A DNA stretch of 64,000 nucleotides from Polychytrium aggregatum (lineage: Eukaryota > Chytridiomycota > Chytridiomycetes > Polychytriales): the NCBI RefSeq assembly GCF_025602895.1, contig NW_026516216.1, positions 806,001 through 870,000 of the forward strand. The letters run 5' to 3'. Position 1 is the first letter of the stretch, and each line of letters starts with the position of its first letter. This document shows, in pieces, positions 44,957-57,180 of the stretch. Made by a program: the position numbers and the translations under genes. Under the pieces are notes generated by a model. It made no database searches and was not told where the DNA came from. It was given only the letters and a program-made list of their open reading frames with translations.

Positions 44957-47900
44957 CTACGAAAAGTCCAAGAGCCCCGACATTAGGTTTTGCATGTCTG
45001 CATCCAAGGCTATGTATTCCAGCTGGTCAAAATCGATGGCGTCCTCTGGCGCAGCCGATTCGGCTTGTGGCTGCAGCGGTCCGGGACTCGAGGAGTTGGG
45101 AGGCACACTCGATGGAGCGGCCACGGCAGAGGTCGAGGCTGAGTCTAATTGTGCGGTGCTGGGTTGCGGCGCTCTGTCTGTCGAGCTGATCTGTCCGCTG
45201 ATCTGGCCGTGACCGACGGAATGGGGTACATTGCTTGCGTGATCGTGGAGAGACCTGGCAAGACCCGGGAAGGCAGCAATCGCGCCAGCGCCAGTTGGGA
45301 TAGGGAGCTTTGCGGCAGAGGATAGCCCCGGCAGAACAGAGTATCGGCCTGTGTTTGGTATTCCACTCAAGCTTCCAAAGCCAAAGTCAAAGTGCGAGCG
45401 GGTCTCTTGTGGAGCCGCCATCAAAGTGTTGACCGTGGGTATCCCCAAGATCTGTTCGATGGGACGAGGGTCAGTCAAGAATGCTGATGTCGGAAACAGA
45501 CTTGAGGTTGAGGGATGGACCAGAGTTGATGGTGTTGAGTCGTCCAGGGAGCCTCCAGCCGAACGCAGGGCCGGTGCGATTGCCATTGTGATGGGCGAGA
45601 ACCCAAGATCTGGCTGGCCGATCGGTGCCGACAGAGTGCTTGCTGAGCTCTGTTTTGCGGGCTCGATTTCAAGCTGTGTGAGCGAGGATGCTGTAGTAAT
45701 GCTCTGGAGGTGCTCGGACGTCGAAGAGCTTGATGTGGCTTGATAAATGGCCGGACGGGTTGGAGTAGAGCTCTCATCGTATATGCTATAGCCCTGGAAA
45801 TATACACTCGTGGGGGTTGAGTGCGGCCGCGCGTCTGAAGACACCTCCGAACAAGGCTGCTGGGAGTGTTGCCCGTCCAGATCCAGGATCAAAAATGTAC
45901 CGATTATCATCAGCGGCACGCCCCAGTGGTCGTGATGGAATTCTATCGACAAATTGGAGTAATGCAGCTCGGCGCCAGGCAAGTTCCGATTTCGCAAGAT
46001 GCATGGACCAACTCTGACTTCGTTGCTTTTGCCAAAGGATAGCTGTCCATATCTTTCCCAGTAGGAGACCAGGGAATCTTCAGTCATGAACTCGTATATA
46101 CCCGTTCGACCTTCGACGACTTGGTCAGGGGTCAGGTGAAGTAGTTGCAGGAACAAATGACTGGCTCCATAGATTTCCCCTGTTCTGCGCCACACGGCAG
46201 TGGCGATCTTTGCAGATTCTCTTGACTGATGCTGCTGTTGATGTTGCTGCTGTTGCTGTTGCTGCCAATAATTGCGCACCAAATCGCGAAACCGACGTTC
46301 GACCTGGATAAGCTCGGAAATCGGTGGGCTCTTGACCAGGAGACTGAAGACTGCTTGCGATGTGAGAATGACTTTGTTGATTTTATCTTGTCCGGCGACG
46401 GAAATGTGAGTTGCCATATAGCTGCGGGCCCGATTGTATCCAGATTGATAGTCATGAGGCAAGACGCTCAGAGGCTCTGGACCACATACGAATTTGATGA
46501 GTGACAGTGACAGAATGTCGGGAGTGAGTGAATGAGTGGGTGAGTGAGTGAGTGAGTGAATGAGTGAATGAATGAATGAGTGAGTGAGTGAGTGAGTCAG
46601 AAAAAGGCATGCTGCTTTGATGTGGTGAGCATGCTCCACCAAATCGCAGCGTCACATAGTCATCAACTGCGATAGAACACCCTTGTCATCTGAATTTGGA
46701 GCGGGGCGATATCCAAGTTGATTTCTTGCCTTCGGCTCAAATCGGATGACTTTGGAATCAGTGGGATCAAACCCTACCTGCGTCTGGTTGGGCTCGGGTA
46801 TAATCAATCAATGACCCAAGCATGTTCAGGGTTGTTTGCGATGACAATCCGCTTGCCGATAGGCCTGACTCGGCAGTGGCCAACGGATTCTGCTGCCCAT
46901 CGGGCGGACTGGCTATAGAGGGGACGGCAAGTGTAGTCGGAGGAGGATGGGCCCGAGGCGCCGTTGCGTTCTGGAAGGCCGCAATTTGGTGGGCGAGGTG
47001 GGCGAGGTGGTCGATCTGACGCTGGATAGCATTTGAATCGTACTCGATGCTTGGGGCCATCTGGGTTGAAATGGAGTCTAAGCTCGACCGCAGAGCACAA
47101 AAAAGTCCATCCTGCTGTGCGGGCGGGTGTGAGGGTGAATACGGGTGTGGCGATGGGATTGCGGACGAGTGAACGACCGAGCCCAGAGGTGAAGCACATG
47201 CGGGATCGTTCAAGAGCCGTCCAACCAAAGAGCCGGACATTGGGGAACTTGGTGTCGAGGTTGCAACGGCCTCAGGCAGATCCTGGGCGGTGGCAGCTGC
47301 GGCCAGACTCATCAGACTCGACAAAAGGACCGAGTCTGTAAGCACAGATGGCGCTTGATCGAACCCATGTGCAAGGGCCGAGGAGGATGGCAGAGGCGAC
47401 GCTATGCGCGATACTTCGATCGGCCGTTGGATCGAGACAGTGGGAATCTTGATTTGTGGTTGCGGCTGCAGTTGCGACGGGCTTGAGAGAGCCGGTGATC
47501 CCGATGGCGATTTGGAATTGGCTCGAGAGGGCGGCAGCGATAGCAGCTCGCGGGACAGCGATCGAGATGCTGGCTTGGTCGAGGACAGCGACGGAAAAAC
47601 GAAGGACGACTCGGGCTTTGGTGGTGCGGGCCGGATCAAGACGGGGCAAGAAAGGCAGGCCTTGGTGGTTGGTTTCTTTTGGGGATTCTGGCAGGTTGCG
47701 GCAAGCCCTCGTTTGATGCATCGTTGACACGGACGGCTTTCGTCGCAGGACATATGGCCCTTCTGGCAGTTGGTGCATGCCTGACACACCTTCCGTCGCT
47801 TGGCAGCCGGACAGGGCCCTGCAGGCGAGGTTGAGGCGCCATCGACAAGCTCATCCTCCTGGAGAACGATGGGCTCGCCGATCCGACGCTGGCGAAGCTC

Positions 47901-48371
47901 GATACTGGGTAGTTTGGAGATCGGCTCGCTGTCCAAGCGAACATGAAGCGTCTGGTTCATGCCTGGAGACGGATGCGAATTGCAACTGCCTGTCGAAGGA
48001 GCGAGACCTGGATGATCGCCGGAAAGGCCATCCACGACCTGGGTGGCCCCAGATGGCCGATCACGGATCCGCCGGTCTGAAGCCGGCCGATCCTGAGCAA
48101 AGTGGCTCAGGGCTAGCTTCTCGGTAAGCACCCGGCCAGAGCTGGGTTGGTTTGGTGTTGGTCGACCAGCCCCGAGGTGATCGGAGGGCGGTCTTATCGG
48201 CGGGGATGTCGAAACTGAAGTTGACAGTCGAGGCGATAGGGATCCTAAGACCAGCGAGCTGGACTGGGTGAAGTACGGCGTCGGGGCCTCTGTTGTGGGA
48301 GGTCGAAGAGCGTCGGTTACAGGCCGGTGCAGCAACGAAGGGAGCAGCGAGGACGAAGTGGTTGGGGTCAT
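44957..48371 (-). CDS. Zn2Cys6 transcription factor with PAS domain, ERT1/AcuK family
   Basis: Two large exons are interrupted by an intron at about 46475-46762. The first ATG is at 48371 (MTPTTSSSLLPSLLHRP). The zinc cluster reads CQACTNCQKGHMSCDESRPC followed by QRCIKRG, the same spacing as Ert1/AcuK regulators of gluconeogenesis and non-fermentable carbon use. Ser/Pro-rich spacers follow. The second exon gives LPHDYQSGYNRARSYM, a short Gln/His run, then the PAS-like block AVWRRTGEIYGASHLFLQLL and GIYEFMTEDSLVSYWERYGQ, and ends with HHDHWGVPLMIIGTFLIL. A long Ser/Thr/Pro/Ala tail and an acidic-hydrophobic end (AIDFDQLEYIALDADMQNLM) could activate transcription. At about 1,040 residues it is longer than yeast Ert1. 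Confidence 0.88.
46527..46599. repeat. GAGT/GAAT tetranucleotide repeat in the ERT1-like intron
   Basis: About 18 tetranucleotide units (mostly GAGT with GAAT and GGGT variants) fill the intron between the DNA-binding and PAS exons. If unspliced they would read as a Ser-His-Thr-Leu repeat. Confidence 0.85.
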
Positions 48372-49459
48372 GGCAGGCGTCCCAAGAACCACAGTCGGAG
48401 GGCGACGAGGGCGAGTTTGTTCGCAGCGGTACTTGCGGTGGCCGTTGGAGAGCCAAAATCAGCACAACACAGACACGGAGAGCACCCCAACAGTACTCGA
48501 CGGGCAGTCAGCCTGGGCCGGCCTCGGTGCTGGATGCTTGAGGGACCGAAGAAGGCTCTGATAGGCCGTGGTGGGAGGAGAGCGCTTGATTTACGAGACA
48601 GCAACGGCAGCAACAGCAACAGCGGTAGCGTGACGCTGATAAGCAATAAGCCAGATTGTGGATGAGCAGAGGATAGAGGACAGAGGACAGAGGACAGAGG
48701 ACAAAAGACAGAGGACTGTCCGGAGGACGCAGTCTCTGTGGGAGTTGCTCTGGGGCCCGCTGGTCGTCCGAATGCGAGGAGCAGAGAGAGCAGAAGATTC
48801 GCAGAACCGGCACCAGATCGGATCACAACAAACGGGTGCGATGGATAGTCTGCACTGACTGGCCCGGAGAATGTGGCTACTGCAGACCCGGAAGACAGAA
48901 CAGGCGAGATCGGCAGCAAAAGGCCGAGTAACTGCCGAGTCGGCGGGGCCGAATGCAGACACTGCGGGCAGGCCGTTGTCACGGCTATCTAACGCAGAGT
49001 TGGGGCAGCAACGGACGCCGTGATTGGCCCGCGGCTCCGTGTGGGACATGCAACGCGGGGAGTGTGGGAATGCGGTGGTGGGACCGTGGGAAGCCTTGAT
49101 GTTGTTGTTTCGGATGACGGAGCGCATCCGTTGGGCAAGCAAGATGGAAGCCATAAGCGGCCATCCCATAACGAAACGAACAAGTTGTATATGGTGGACG
49201 GCATCCTTGGGCACACCGGTGACGGTGGCAGCCTTGCCCCCCCACCTGTAGATCAAATGGCTGTCTCGCAGTGCAGTAGCGTCATGATCGAGTGCCACAC
49301 ATGGTCATCGTGAGGGGCGGATGGGTGTGTATTCATGGCGAAAAGAAAGGAAAAGAAGGGAGGGAGAGAGAAAGCTGACCAGCCAAGCAAAAAGCGGTGT
49401 TCTGTTTATTTCAAGTGCGGTGTGTCCTGTTTTGAAATCACCACAGCTGCTTCCATCGT
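48372..49459. other. Gap of about 1.1 kb upstream of the ERT1-like gene
   Basis: This region probably holds a long 5' region for the regulator and the 3' end of the Kes1-like gene. It contains a 7-bp repeat (listed separately), a CAGCAACGG-type trinucleotide stretch near 48600, and a purine-rich tract (about 49338-49375). No gene was recognised. Confidence 0.45.
48676..48703. repeat. 7-bp tandem repeat upstream of the ERT1-like gene
   Basis: Four perfect copies of GAGGACA lie about 300 bp upstream of the proposed start codon, with further diverged copies on both sides. Confidence 0.85.
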
Positions 49460-51469
49460 CTACTTGAGATAGGGTTTGCCGCCCTCCATCGACCGAATCG
49501 ACTCTGGGGTTGCAGGCTCCAACGGCGGTAGCTCAAACCGAAAATAGCTGGAGACAAAGGGCTCGTTGCGCCCGCGGCTCAGTGCACGTTGTTCATCTTC
49601 GAGCTGGCGCTTCAGTTTCGTCGCCGTCTGGAAGTCCTCCTCCAGCATGGCACTCGTAACGCCTCCCCAAACTCGCTGCGATTCAAGCGGGTCCTGATCG
49701 CCAATAGGCTTGACAATCTTCCTGGCCACTTCGGACTCGGTCATGTCGAAGAGCAGGGTGTCGTGCTGACACAAAGATCCGTTAGGAGCAGATACATTCC
49801 TGTGTGTCTGCCGGTGCGATCCGCTATCGAACATGCTGGCGGCATCAACAAAGCAGCCGGGCGAGTCCTTCACTTACATCCTCGCCGGTCTTTCGGAAGT
49901 AGACTCTTCCGTTCCACTGTCCCGACACCGTAGCCAGGACCAGTGATTCGGGGATTTTCGCAAGCTTCTCACTTTCTTTTCGCTCTTTCTCTGTCAGGCC
50001 CTCGTCCGCCTTGTAGTCGTGCCGGAAGATCTTGCCCTCAATCGCAAACTTGGGGCGTCCAAAAAAGGGCTCGGGCTTGTACTCTAGTACGGCCTTGAGC
50101 CCCGTTTTGGGGCACACGATCACGGTCGTTTCCGAAACGGTGATGTATAGCGAGCCCGTAATGAACCCCGCCACCGAGGCCCACGGGTGAGTCAGCAGAT
50201 ACTCCTCGTCTCGCTTGGTCAGCGTCACATAGATGCCGTGGTTGCATTCACCGGGTCCAACTTTGAGCTCTATGGCAGGCCAGCGAGGGCAGTCATGGGT
50301 TAGTTGCGACGGGGGCGTAGCGCGTGGGGGTGGTTGATCCAGCAACATCGATGCAACACCCAGCGACAAATCACGAGCAGATGCAGGGTCTCGCCAGCGG
50401 ATGCTGGAATAATGCAGACACATACGAGTGCCGGTGAACCGAGCCATGATTTGATCGAGCCCTCGTATGACCACGCCCTTCTCTGGGCAATCGTAATAAT
50501 ACGCGCACACAGGGGGATGGTGGGAGATCTGCTCCTGAATTCCCTGCACCGTTACGTGTTTGGGCTCCACGACGCCGTTGTGGCCTGGGGGCTGGGCGAC
50601 CAGAGTCCTCCATTCACACAGGAAGCGCTCGCCGAGAATCGGATTGAAGGGCTTGCACATCGTATTGGTCTATGGCCGAAGCAGTTAGTCGCAGATCTGG
50701 ACTTACCCACTGCAACAGCCCCCTGCAGCCACGTACCTTCCACTTTGTGTCTTTGGAATACCACCATCGAACAACACCCAGGAATCGGTCCAGGCTGTCC
50801 TCTGGATCGCTGAGGCTATAGACACAAGAACAAGGCATATGTGAACAGTTAGCTTCCCTCGGCAGCAGCTCGATGGGCGGTGCATAGCAGCCAGCGCTGT
50901 ACCTTGCCATGAGATCTGGGCGATCGTTGTAATTCTAATGCAGGCAGCGGTCAAGTTAGCCCTGGCGCAACGATCAGGAGCGTCTGGTTCGTGCATCGCA
51001 TTGATGACGACAAAGCATCCGCCATCAGATACCACACCCGGGATGCAGAGTATACAAGTTGCCGCAACCGACCCAGAACTCCAGCTGCGACGTGGGGTGC
51101 AGTAGATTGGTTGGAAGGGACAGGCGGCTGTATTTGGCAAATGGTCAGCTGGATGTGCTGCTGGTGAGCATGAACCGTAGCCCATGGTTCGGCTACGAAC
51201 GACGAATGCTTCAGCCATGACGACGAGTGCTTCGGCTGCCGCTCCTCGACTTACGTCGACACAAGATCCTTGGCGCTCTTGAACCGCAACAGCATCTTGA
51301 GCACCCAGGCGATGGTCGAAGTGCCCTTCTCATAGTCGAGCTGGTCGGTGCTTGGCGGCTGAGGACCAGCTCCGAGCTTCTTGATAGCATCAGTAGCGTC
51401 CTCGATGACCAGGGTCTTTTCAACCCGAGTCTCGAGGCTGTCCGTTGACGAGATCTTGTGAGGCGGCAT
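49460..51469 (-). CDS. Oxysterol-binding protein homologue, Kes1/Osh4 type
   Basis: Lipid-transfer protein that exchanges sterol and PI4P between membranes. The start at 51469 (MPPHKISSTDSLETRVEKT) leads into AWVLKMLLRFKSAKDLVS, then a short exon with SLPTNLLHPTSQLEF, then NYNDRPDLMAR and DSLDRFLGVVRWWYSKDT. The ORP fingerprint follows: KPFNPILGERFLCEW and EQISHHPPVCAYYYDCPEKG. Next come ECNHGIYVTLTKRDEEYLL, SETTVIVCPKTGLKAVLEYK and the lid/charged C-terminus ESQRVWGGVTSAMLEEDFQT, ending GGKPYLK. No PH, ankyrin or FFAT-like segment is visible, so this is a short ORD-only form of about 430 residues, as in yeast Osh4. Exon edges between 50700 and 51200 are approximate. Confidence 0.92.
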
Positions 51470-52446
51470 CGACGAGGGGCAATTTGGATAGAGCGGGCAG
51501 CGGCAAGAAAAGCCGGCGGGCCATTTTGTAGCCGCCTGGGCCATCGCCATCCCGGGTTCCCTGTCCTCCGTTTTTTTCGTCGCTGGTGTATTGTGCGAAT
51601 CCGCGGAGAAATGGCGCTGGCGCAGCAGGCGCAGAGCAATAGCGTTTCCTGGCCGCCCGTGGGCTTGTTGGACTGATTCCCTGGGACAGACGCCCAGGAG
51701 AGGATGTGACCCCAATTGGCTGTTCATGGGCCGAGTCATTTTTCCGCACATCATGGCCGCTCCCAACCCACCACGCCTTGCACCCAGAGCTGATCGATGC
51801 TTCGAGATACTTCCCGACATGGAGCCGATGCCACATGGAGTTCGTGTGTGTATCGAACCAGACCGACCGCTTTCTCAGAGGAGCTGCCGACTTGCTGCGA
51901 GGCAATCCATGCACGTCGGGAGATGGAGATTCCGTCGCATGGACGATTCTCACATGCCCAGAGCGAATCGGACAGTGTCATTTGCGTCCGTTTACAATTC
52001 AATGCCGCTTGGTGTTGGCTTGGGGAGGGGGGGAAGCACAGTCTTGAGATGCCATATGGATTCGGCCCTTTGTGCAGCTCTGGGATTTCTCGATGTCAAG
52101 GAGTTGGTCCCGAACCATTCCCTCGCCGTGAGTTCTGGGTCCTGGACGTCTCTGGTGGTGGTGGGGCTGCTCAGGGCATTTGGCAACCTGTATCTGTGGG
52201 CTCAATGGACTTCCCTTCCCTTCCCTTCCCTTCCCCCCTTTACTTCCACCGGACACTCGCAAACGCAACCACAATATCAGTCTCCTTGGACACGCTGGTT
52301 GGCCACGATGAATCGGGGTGTATTCTGGACCCAGAAAATGCAATGTCTCGTTTCGTTTTGGGAATGCTGAGTCTCGCTTCGGCAAAGGCCGTGTATTCGT
52401 AAGCGGCCGCACTGCAATTGGCGTACTTTGGCTTTGAGAATATGCT
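51470..52446. other. Region between the Kes1-like and mitochondrial carrier genes
   Basis: This is about 980 bp of same-strand spacing holding the Kes1-like promoter and the carrier 3' end. A TTCCC pentanucleotide run occurs at 52211-52236. Long open frames on both strands here have no family resemblance. Confidence 0.45.
52210..52236. repeat. TTCCC pentanucleotide repeat
   Basis: About five TTCCC units run into a C-rich end in non-coding DNA upstream of the Kes1-like gene. Confidence 0.85.
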
Positions 52447-53837
52447 TCAAGTCGAGGATAGAGGCCGAGGCCTGTTGTCGATGAATCGGTTCTCCGAGGA
52501 TTGCCGTTGCTCCAGCCAGCCGGCTCGCCAGTCCTTTAGCATGTCATACATGGTGATCGTGATGGCTACACTCGGCATAACCCAGAGGATGCGGGCGGCC
52601 ATGCCCTTCGTGAAGGCCTTCCAGCCACCCTCCTGGACCCACATTGTTCGCGCCACCGTCCAGGCCGAGGTGCCGTCGACTTGCACTCGGGTCTTGACGA
52701 CGTCGGCGATGTTGCTGATGGCGCCGGCTAGCGCACCGGAGCCTGCCGCGCATGCCAAGTAGACAGAGAAGGGCAGAGGCGGCTGCGCCGTGGTGCTTCC
52801 GCTCTGCACTTTGGATCCGGTAGAGATATCCGGGTGGCCCAGGGCTCGATGCGCAACAATCTTGAGCTGCTCATATGTCACAAAATAGCTCACCTACCAA
52901 AGGGTTAGAGAGTAGACAGCCTTGATGAGTCCATCTGCACCGGCGGTACATTAACGCAACGGCTACGCCCGCAGAGCATCGATGCGGGCTGGAGAAAGGC
53001 ACCCGTAGCTCAGACTATCGTTTCTGGGCTTTGATCGATTTCTCCCGAACCCACCGTGTATGGCATGAACACGGCCAGGCTGAGCCAATAGCCCCGGAAG
53101 AAGGCCGCAGCTCCTCCTGTTCTATAGATGGAGCGGGCCAGAGATAGAGTCGACTCGGCCGGTGCCGACGGAGCCCGAAGCACACTGACTTGCTGCTTGT
53201 TCTTCATGATCTCCATGGGGGTCCTGGGCGGCGTTTCGAAGACGAGTCTAGTCAATGGCGATCTGTTACAAACGCACGGCCCATTAACGAGGCCGGGCCC
53301 CAAATTATCGATCGTTTGAGGGACGATACTTTGTCGCTCTATCTCCTGTGCTGTGTCGCTCTATCCTCATCGGGCCTGGCTGCCCATCAACTGCGGATGG
53401 TGTCGTCTGATAGAGGGCCAGACGACAAACGGCGTAAGACCCAAAGCCGGGCTCATTCGGACCTGAACTTACCACAACAGACCACTGAGCCCCTCTGCTG
53501 TTGCTGCCGAAGCGGCATGCACCAGAATCGACTCGCCGCCGCCACGGCCGTACCATGAACCAAGCCTATGCTTGAGGGCGTCGTACGTAGTCAAGTACAC
53601 CGTGAGGGCTGGAACGGAGAATATCAACGAGACGCCAAGACCTCGGTACAGCGACAGATTGGCATTGGACCGTAAGTAGGATGCGAGCCCAGGCGCTCCA
53701 GAGGAAATATGCTGCGAATATTGGATGCGAGTTTTGATCGTGTCCAGCGGATGAGTTAACGAGCGAGTGGTGATGGCGGCTGTCGACGAGAAGAGGATGT
53801 TGGCTGTCGTTTCGTTTTCCAAGACCCAGGCGAGCAT
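52447..53837 (-). CDS. Mitochondrial carrier family (SLC25) protein
   Basis: Inner-membrane solute carrier. There are three exons, with the start at 53837 (MLAWVLENETTANILFSSTA). Repeat 1 has the signature HPLDTIKTRIQ. The first exon ends LSGLLW and joins TPMEIMKNKQQV, giving repeat 2 with a PMEIMK signature. The third exon starts SYFVTYEQLKIVAHRALG and carries repeat 3, where the signature reads NIADVVKTRVQVDG, with Ile at the usual Pro position. GWKAFTKGMAARILWVMPSV closes the fold. Six membrane helices can be placed. The third repeat resembles carriers with divergent substrates, but I cannot name the substrate. Confidence 0.88.
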
Positions 53838-54529
53838 GGCGACGGATATTCGAGGGACGGGCTTGATGGGAACGCTTCCCGGCAGCCTTTGGTTTTTGAC
53901 CAGCGCTGTACGGAAGCGGGGGTTTGCACCGAGATCAAGATATCGGTGGGGTTTTTCCGAGGATCAAAGTCAAAACACGGATTGCGCATCAGCGGGCTCT
54001 CCAGACGATGACTCTCCACGCCCCCTCAAGCCAGCAATCGCCCACAAACGAGAGCGGCGACACCTTCTCTTCGGGCCAGCGGGCCCGCTAAATAGCTGCG
54101 CTGGAGTGGCCGCACTCGTAACGAGTGGCTGGCCGTTTTCTATCGACTACCCGTTCTGCCCGTCGTATTGCCCACCGAGGACAATGAGCGAGATGCCGTC
54201 TCGGACATGCTTGCACTGAATCGGCAGCCGCAGCGAATCTGTCGCCCAACAACGATCCATCTGATTGCTTGCATCAAACGAGCCACACGACACTCGCCGC
54301 TCGTCGCCCCCCCCCGAGCACCATGCGGCCACCAAAGAGCCCTGCATCGGCGTTGGCCAGGGTGTGTCGGCGTGACGGCGCTGACTGGCACGGGGCGGGT
54401 GTTCAGGTCCTGGGTGGTTTTTTTCGCTTGCAACGCGCCTGGTCCCCAGACCGGCATCGCAAGCATCATCGACCCTCTTCAGGCCGCCATCGCATCTCCA
54501 GGCTGCCGACCACACCCTCCGCACCCAAG
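53838..54529. promoter_or_regulatory. Divergent promoter region of the carrier and CBM48 genes
   Basis: These 692 bp lie between the two start codons. They include a C-rich run near 54308 and a pyrimidine-rich T run near 54419. No gene was recognised. Confidence 0.4.
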
Positions 54530-55899
54530 ATGGTCTCTTACACATTCAGATGGAAGCGCCCTGGTCCTCAAAGCGTCATCGTCACCGGGACGTTCGACCA
54601 GTGGAGCAAGGTCTGAGGAACTATGCTTGTCCCATCGTCACATCGCCCTATCGTACCGTCGCCACCATCGCCGTGCGTCCCCAGCCGCATCGCTGGACCT
54701 ATCGCGGGAGTTCCTTGGGCTGCTCAGGGCGTATATTTCGGGGGCTACCGCTATCGGTCGACTACGACTAAATCCCATCTGCACCTCGCAACTTCTCCAA
54801 CCCCGTACTGCAGACCCTGGTCCTGGCCAAGAAGGAGGACGGCACCTTCGAAAGCATCATTGACCTGCCGCCACCCACTTCAAGCGACGGGGATACAATC
54901 CTCTACAAGTTTATCGTCGACGGCGCTTGGACCCACGACGATACCGAAAACTTCCGGGTTGATCAGAGCGGCAACGTCAATAACATTCTTGTTCTGAAAC
55001 CCAGCGACACTGCAGCCACCACGCCTGTTGTCCAGCCGGCGCCATCGGAAAGTCAACATGAGCCTATAGGTATGTTCGCCGCGGCACGAAGACAGAAGGC
55101 AATTTATTGCATACTGTCGGTAACTCGCTTCGATGTGCCTTGCAGTTTGTTGAGCAAACCGGCGTGAGACAGGCAGTATCTCTGCTCGTGTGATGGTGTA
55201 CTGGCGTGAACCAGCAGAGCATGTCATGGTCCTGGTGGCTCCGTCTCTAATCTCTGCGGTGCTGCTGCTGTGTTTTGCGGATAAATAGTTGAATCTGTTG
55301 TGAAATCAGTGACAGAAATCGTCAGCATTGTTGAGGAATCGCCTGACCGCAAGCGCTTCGACGTCATTGGCTTCGACTCAGACGAGGCCACCGATGTTTC
55401 GGAGGACAGTCTTCAAGAGGCACTCAAGGTCAGCCTGAACAAGCTTGGCGCCACCGGTGATCTGATTGTCTCCGAATCAAGCTCGCCAGCTTCTTGCCCT
55501 AACAACGAGGGCCTCAGCCCCGACAGCACGACGATTGGGCTTGTATCCGATGGCGGAGTCAGCAACGAGCAAGATCGGGATGTCCATGTTGACGATGACG
55601 ATATCCATGTTGAAGATGTCGATGACAATCGTGTTCGACTGGACTATCGATTTCTCGATACCGATATTGGCCAGAGCCGAGACATTCATGCCAAAGTCAG
55701 CAGCAATGATGCCGAGGAGCTGGACGAGGAGCTGGATGAGGAGCTGGATGAGGAGCCGGACGAAGATGATCAGACCGGCGAAAACCAGAGACTGCAGAGC
55801 CGCGCCGGCAAGGAAGTCAGCAAGACCCACGACCAGACCTTTTGGCTCTTGGCTCTGATTATCACAGTGGTGAAAAATGCAAAGTGCAACATATTGTAA
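54530..55899 (+). CDS. CBM48 (AMPK glycogen-binding-like) protein, Crp1/Mdg1-like
   Basis: Three exons, 54530-54610, 54814-55069 and 55289-55899, sum to 315 residues. The start MVSYTFRWKRPGPQSVIVTG and FDQWSK form the first strands of a CBM48 domain. Exon 2 continues with EDGTFESIIDLPP, LYKFIVDGAWTHDDTENF and SGNVNNILVLKP. Yeast Crp1 and Mdg1 have the same N-terminal arrangement. The rest is acidic and Ser-rich, including an EELDEELDEELDEEP run from a 12-bp coding repeat (about 55720-55757). The end, TFWLLALIITVV, is hydrophobic and could be a tail anchor, or the last codons may be the start of an unspliced intron. The exon 1 donor (GTCTGA) is weak. Confidence 0.8.
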
Positions 55900-56628
55900 A
55901 GCCCGTCCTATCGGGTGCCCCTTGCAGGCTTGGTCTCGGACCTGGCCGTTCTGGCTGGCCGTTCTGGCTGGCCGTTCTGGCCGGTGACTCGGATCCCTCC
56001 GCGAACTACTTTCCGTCTTTCAGTTCCATTATGCCTGTCCAGTGATCATGTACAAATGAACAGGCCTGTTATGCTTTGCGCCATTTGGCATAGAGCATCC
56101 GATCGAAACCAACCAGCCGCTTTCTCTCTGGCTGTTGAATACATACTTTGATTGATCGAATGTCCGTAGCATCTTGGAGATTTCACTGTTCTCACCCAAG
56201 GGTACTCCACCTCGATTTGTGGCTGTCAGCCAACCGCCCTTGTTGCTGCGCTCAAAACCGCCACCGATTGGTACAGCATTGACGATTGCCCGGAGACACG
56301 GACGGCTGGATATGCGAGGTTGAGTTGGGAATGGAAATGGTAGCGATGAACCAATAAAGTCTGCCGGGTTCGCCAGCAGATCTCAGCCCGGATGATGCTC
56401 GACCCCTGCTATCGATCGCCCATCATCGGAATGTGGATCAGCCCAGCTCCCTCTTCTCTAGCCCTAAAGTACCGGGTGCATCAGCGTTTTTTTTTTTTTG
56501 CCGCAAGGCAGACATGTCAGCCAGGGCCGTCTATTGAAGAGACGAGTCAAACAATCTGATGAATGATAAGGGAACCGCTATCACTCCGAGTGGCGGGTGG
56601 GGCAACATCGTGGGATCTATCGACAGGC
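55900..56628. other. Convergent intergenic region with a 13-bp repeat
   Basis: The region lies between the CBM48 gene and ARL1. Three copies of CTGGCCGTTCTGG occupy 55942-55980, and a 12-nt T run lies near 56488. No gene was seen. Confidence 0.5.
55942..55980. repeat. 13-bp tandem repeat, three perfect copies
   Basis: Three identical CTGGCCGTTCTGG units lie just after the stop codon of the CBM48 gene. Confidence 0.9.
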
Positions 56629-57180
56629 TTATTTCTGGCTGCCAACGTAGTTGGCTAGCCATTCCATTGCTTCTGTTAAGCCCTCGCCGGTTTTTGCAGA
56701 GCATTTGAGGATCGTCCAGGTCCTATTTTTCAAATCAGTCAGGGCGAGGTGCTCGGAGATTTCAGCGACACTTCGTGCACCTTCGAGGTCCTGCTTATTG
56801 GCAAGGACTATCAGCGCCGAGCTCTTGAGCTCGTCCTCAGCCAACATATTGACAAGTTCAGTCTTGGCACAGGCGATTCGGTCAGGCTCCCTATCGGCAG
56901 AGTCGAGCACGTAGATGATGGCATCGGTGTTGGCGTAGTAGCATCTCCAGTAAGGTCGAATCGAGGTTTGTCCGCCCAAGTCCCAGACTTGGAATTTGAT
57001 GTTGTTGAATTGGACCGTTTCAACATTGAAGCCGATCGTCGGAATCGTGGTGACCACCTCGCCAAGCTGTAGGCGGTACAGAATCGTGGTTTTACCGGCT
57101 CCGTCGAGGCCCAGGATCAAAACCCGAACCTCTCGGTTGACGTTCCAGAGCTTGGCAATCATCGAATAAATGGCGCCCAT
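56629..57180 (-). CDS. ARL1: ADP-ribosylation factor-like GTPase Arl1
   Basis: Golgi small GTPase that recruits GRIP-domain golgins. It is a single exon of 183 residues. Gly2 of [12 protein letters not shown] is the N-myristoylation site. The P-loop is [19 protein letters not shown], switch 1 has [10 protein letters not shown], switch 2 [20 protein letters not shown], and the guanine-specificity motifs are [10 protein letters not shown] and [10 protein letters not shown]. The [10 protein letters not shown] block is characteristic of Arl1 rather than Arf. The frame stays open upstream, with an ATG at 57477 that would add about 99 residues, but myristoylation demands the start at 57180. Confidence 0.95.
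   Translation of the reverse strand: MGAIYSMIAKLWNVNREVRVLILGLDGAGKTTILYRLQLGEVVTTIPTIGFNVETVQFNNIKFQVWDLGGQTSIRPYWRCYYANTDAIIYVLDSADREPDRIACAKTELVNMLAEDELKSSALIVLANKQDLEGARSVAEISEHLALTDLKNRTWTILKCSAKTGEGLTEAMEWLANYVGSQK

Noticed and set aside
46473-46642. Ser-His-Thr-Leu repeat protein extension before the PAS region of the ERT1-like gene.
   Set aside because: It is the translation of a tetranucleotide repeat inside an intron. The conserved part starts after the acceptor near 46474.
48591-49298. 235-codon minus-strand open frame upstream of the ERT1-like gene.
   Set aside because: It has no domain and passes through the GAGGACA repeat, and overlapping frames are equally open. It is likely chance in GC-rich DNA.
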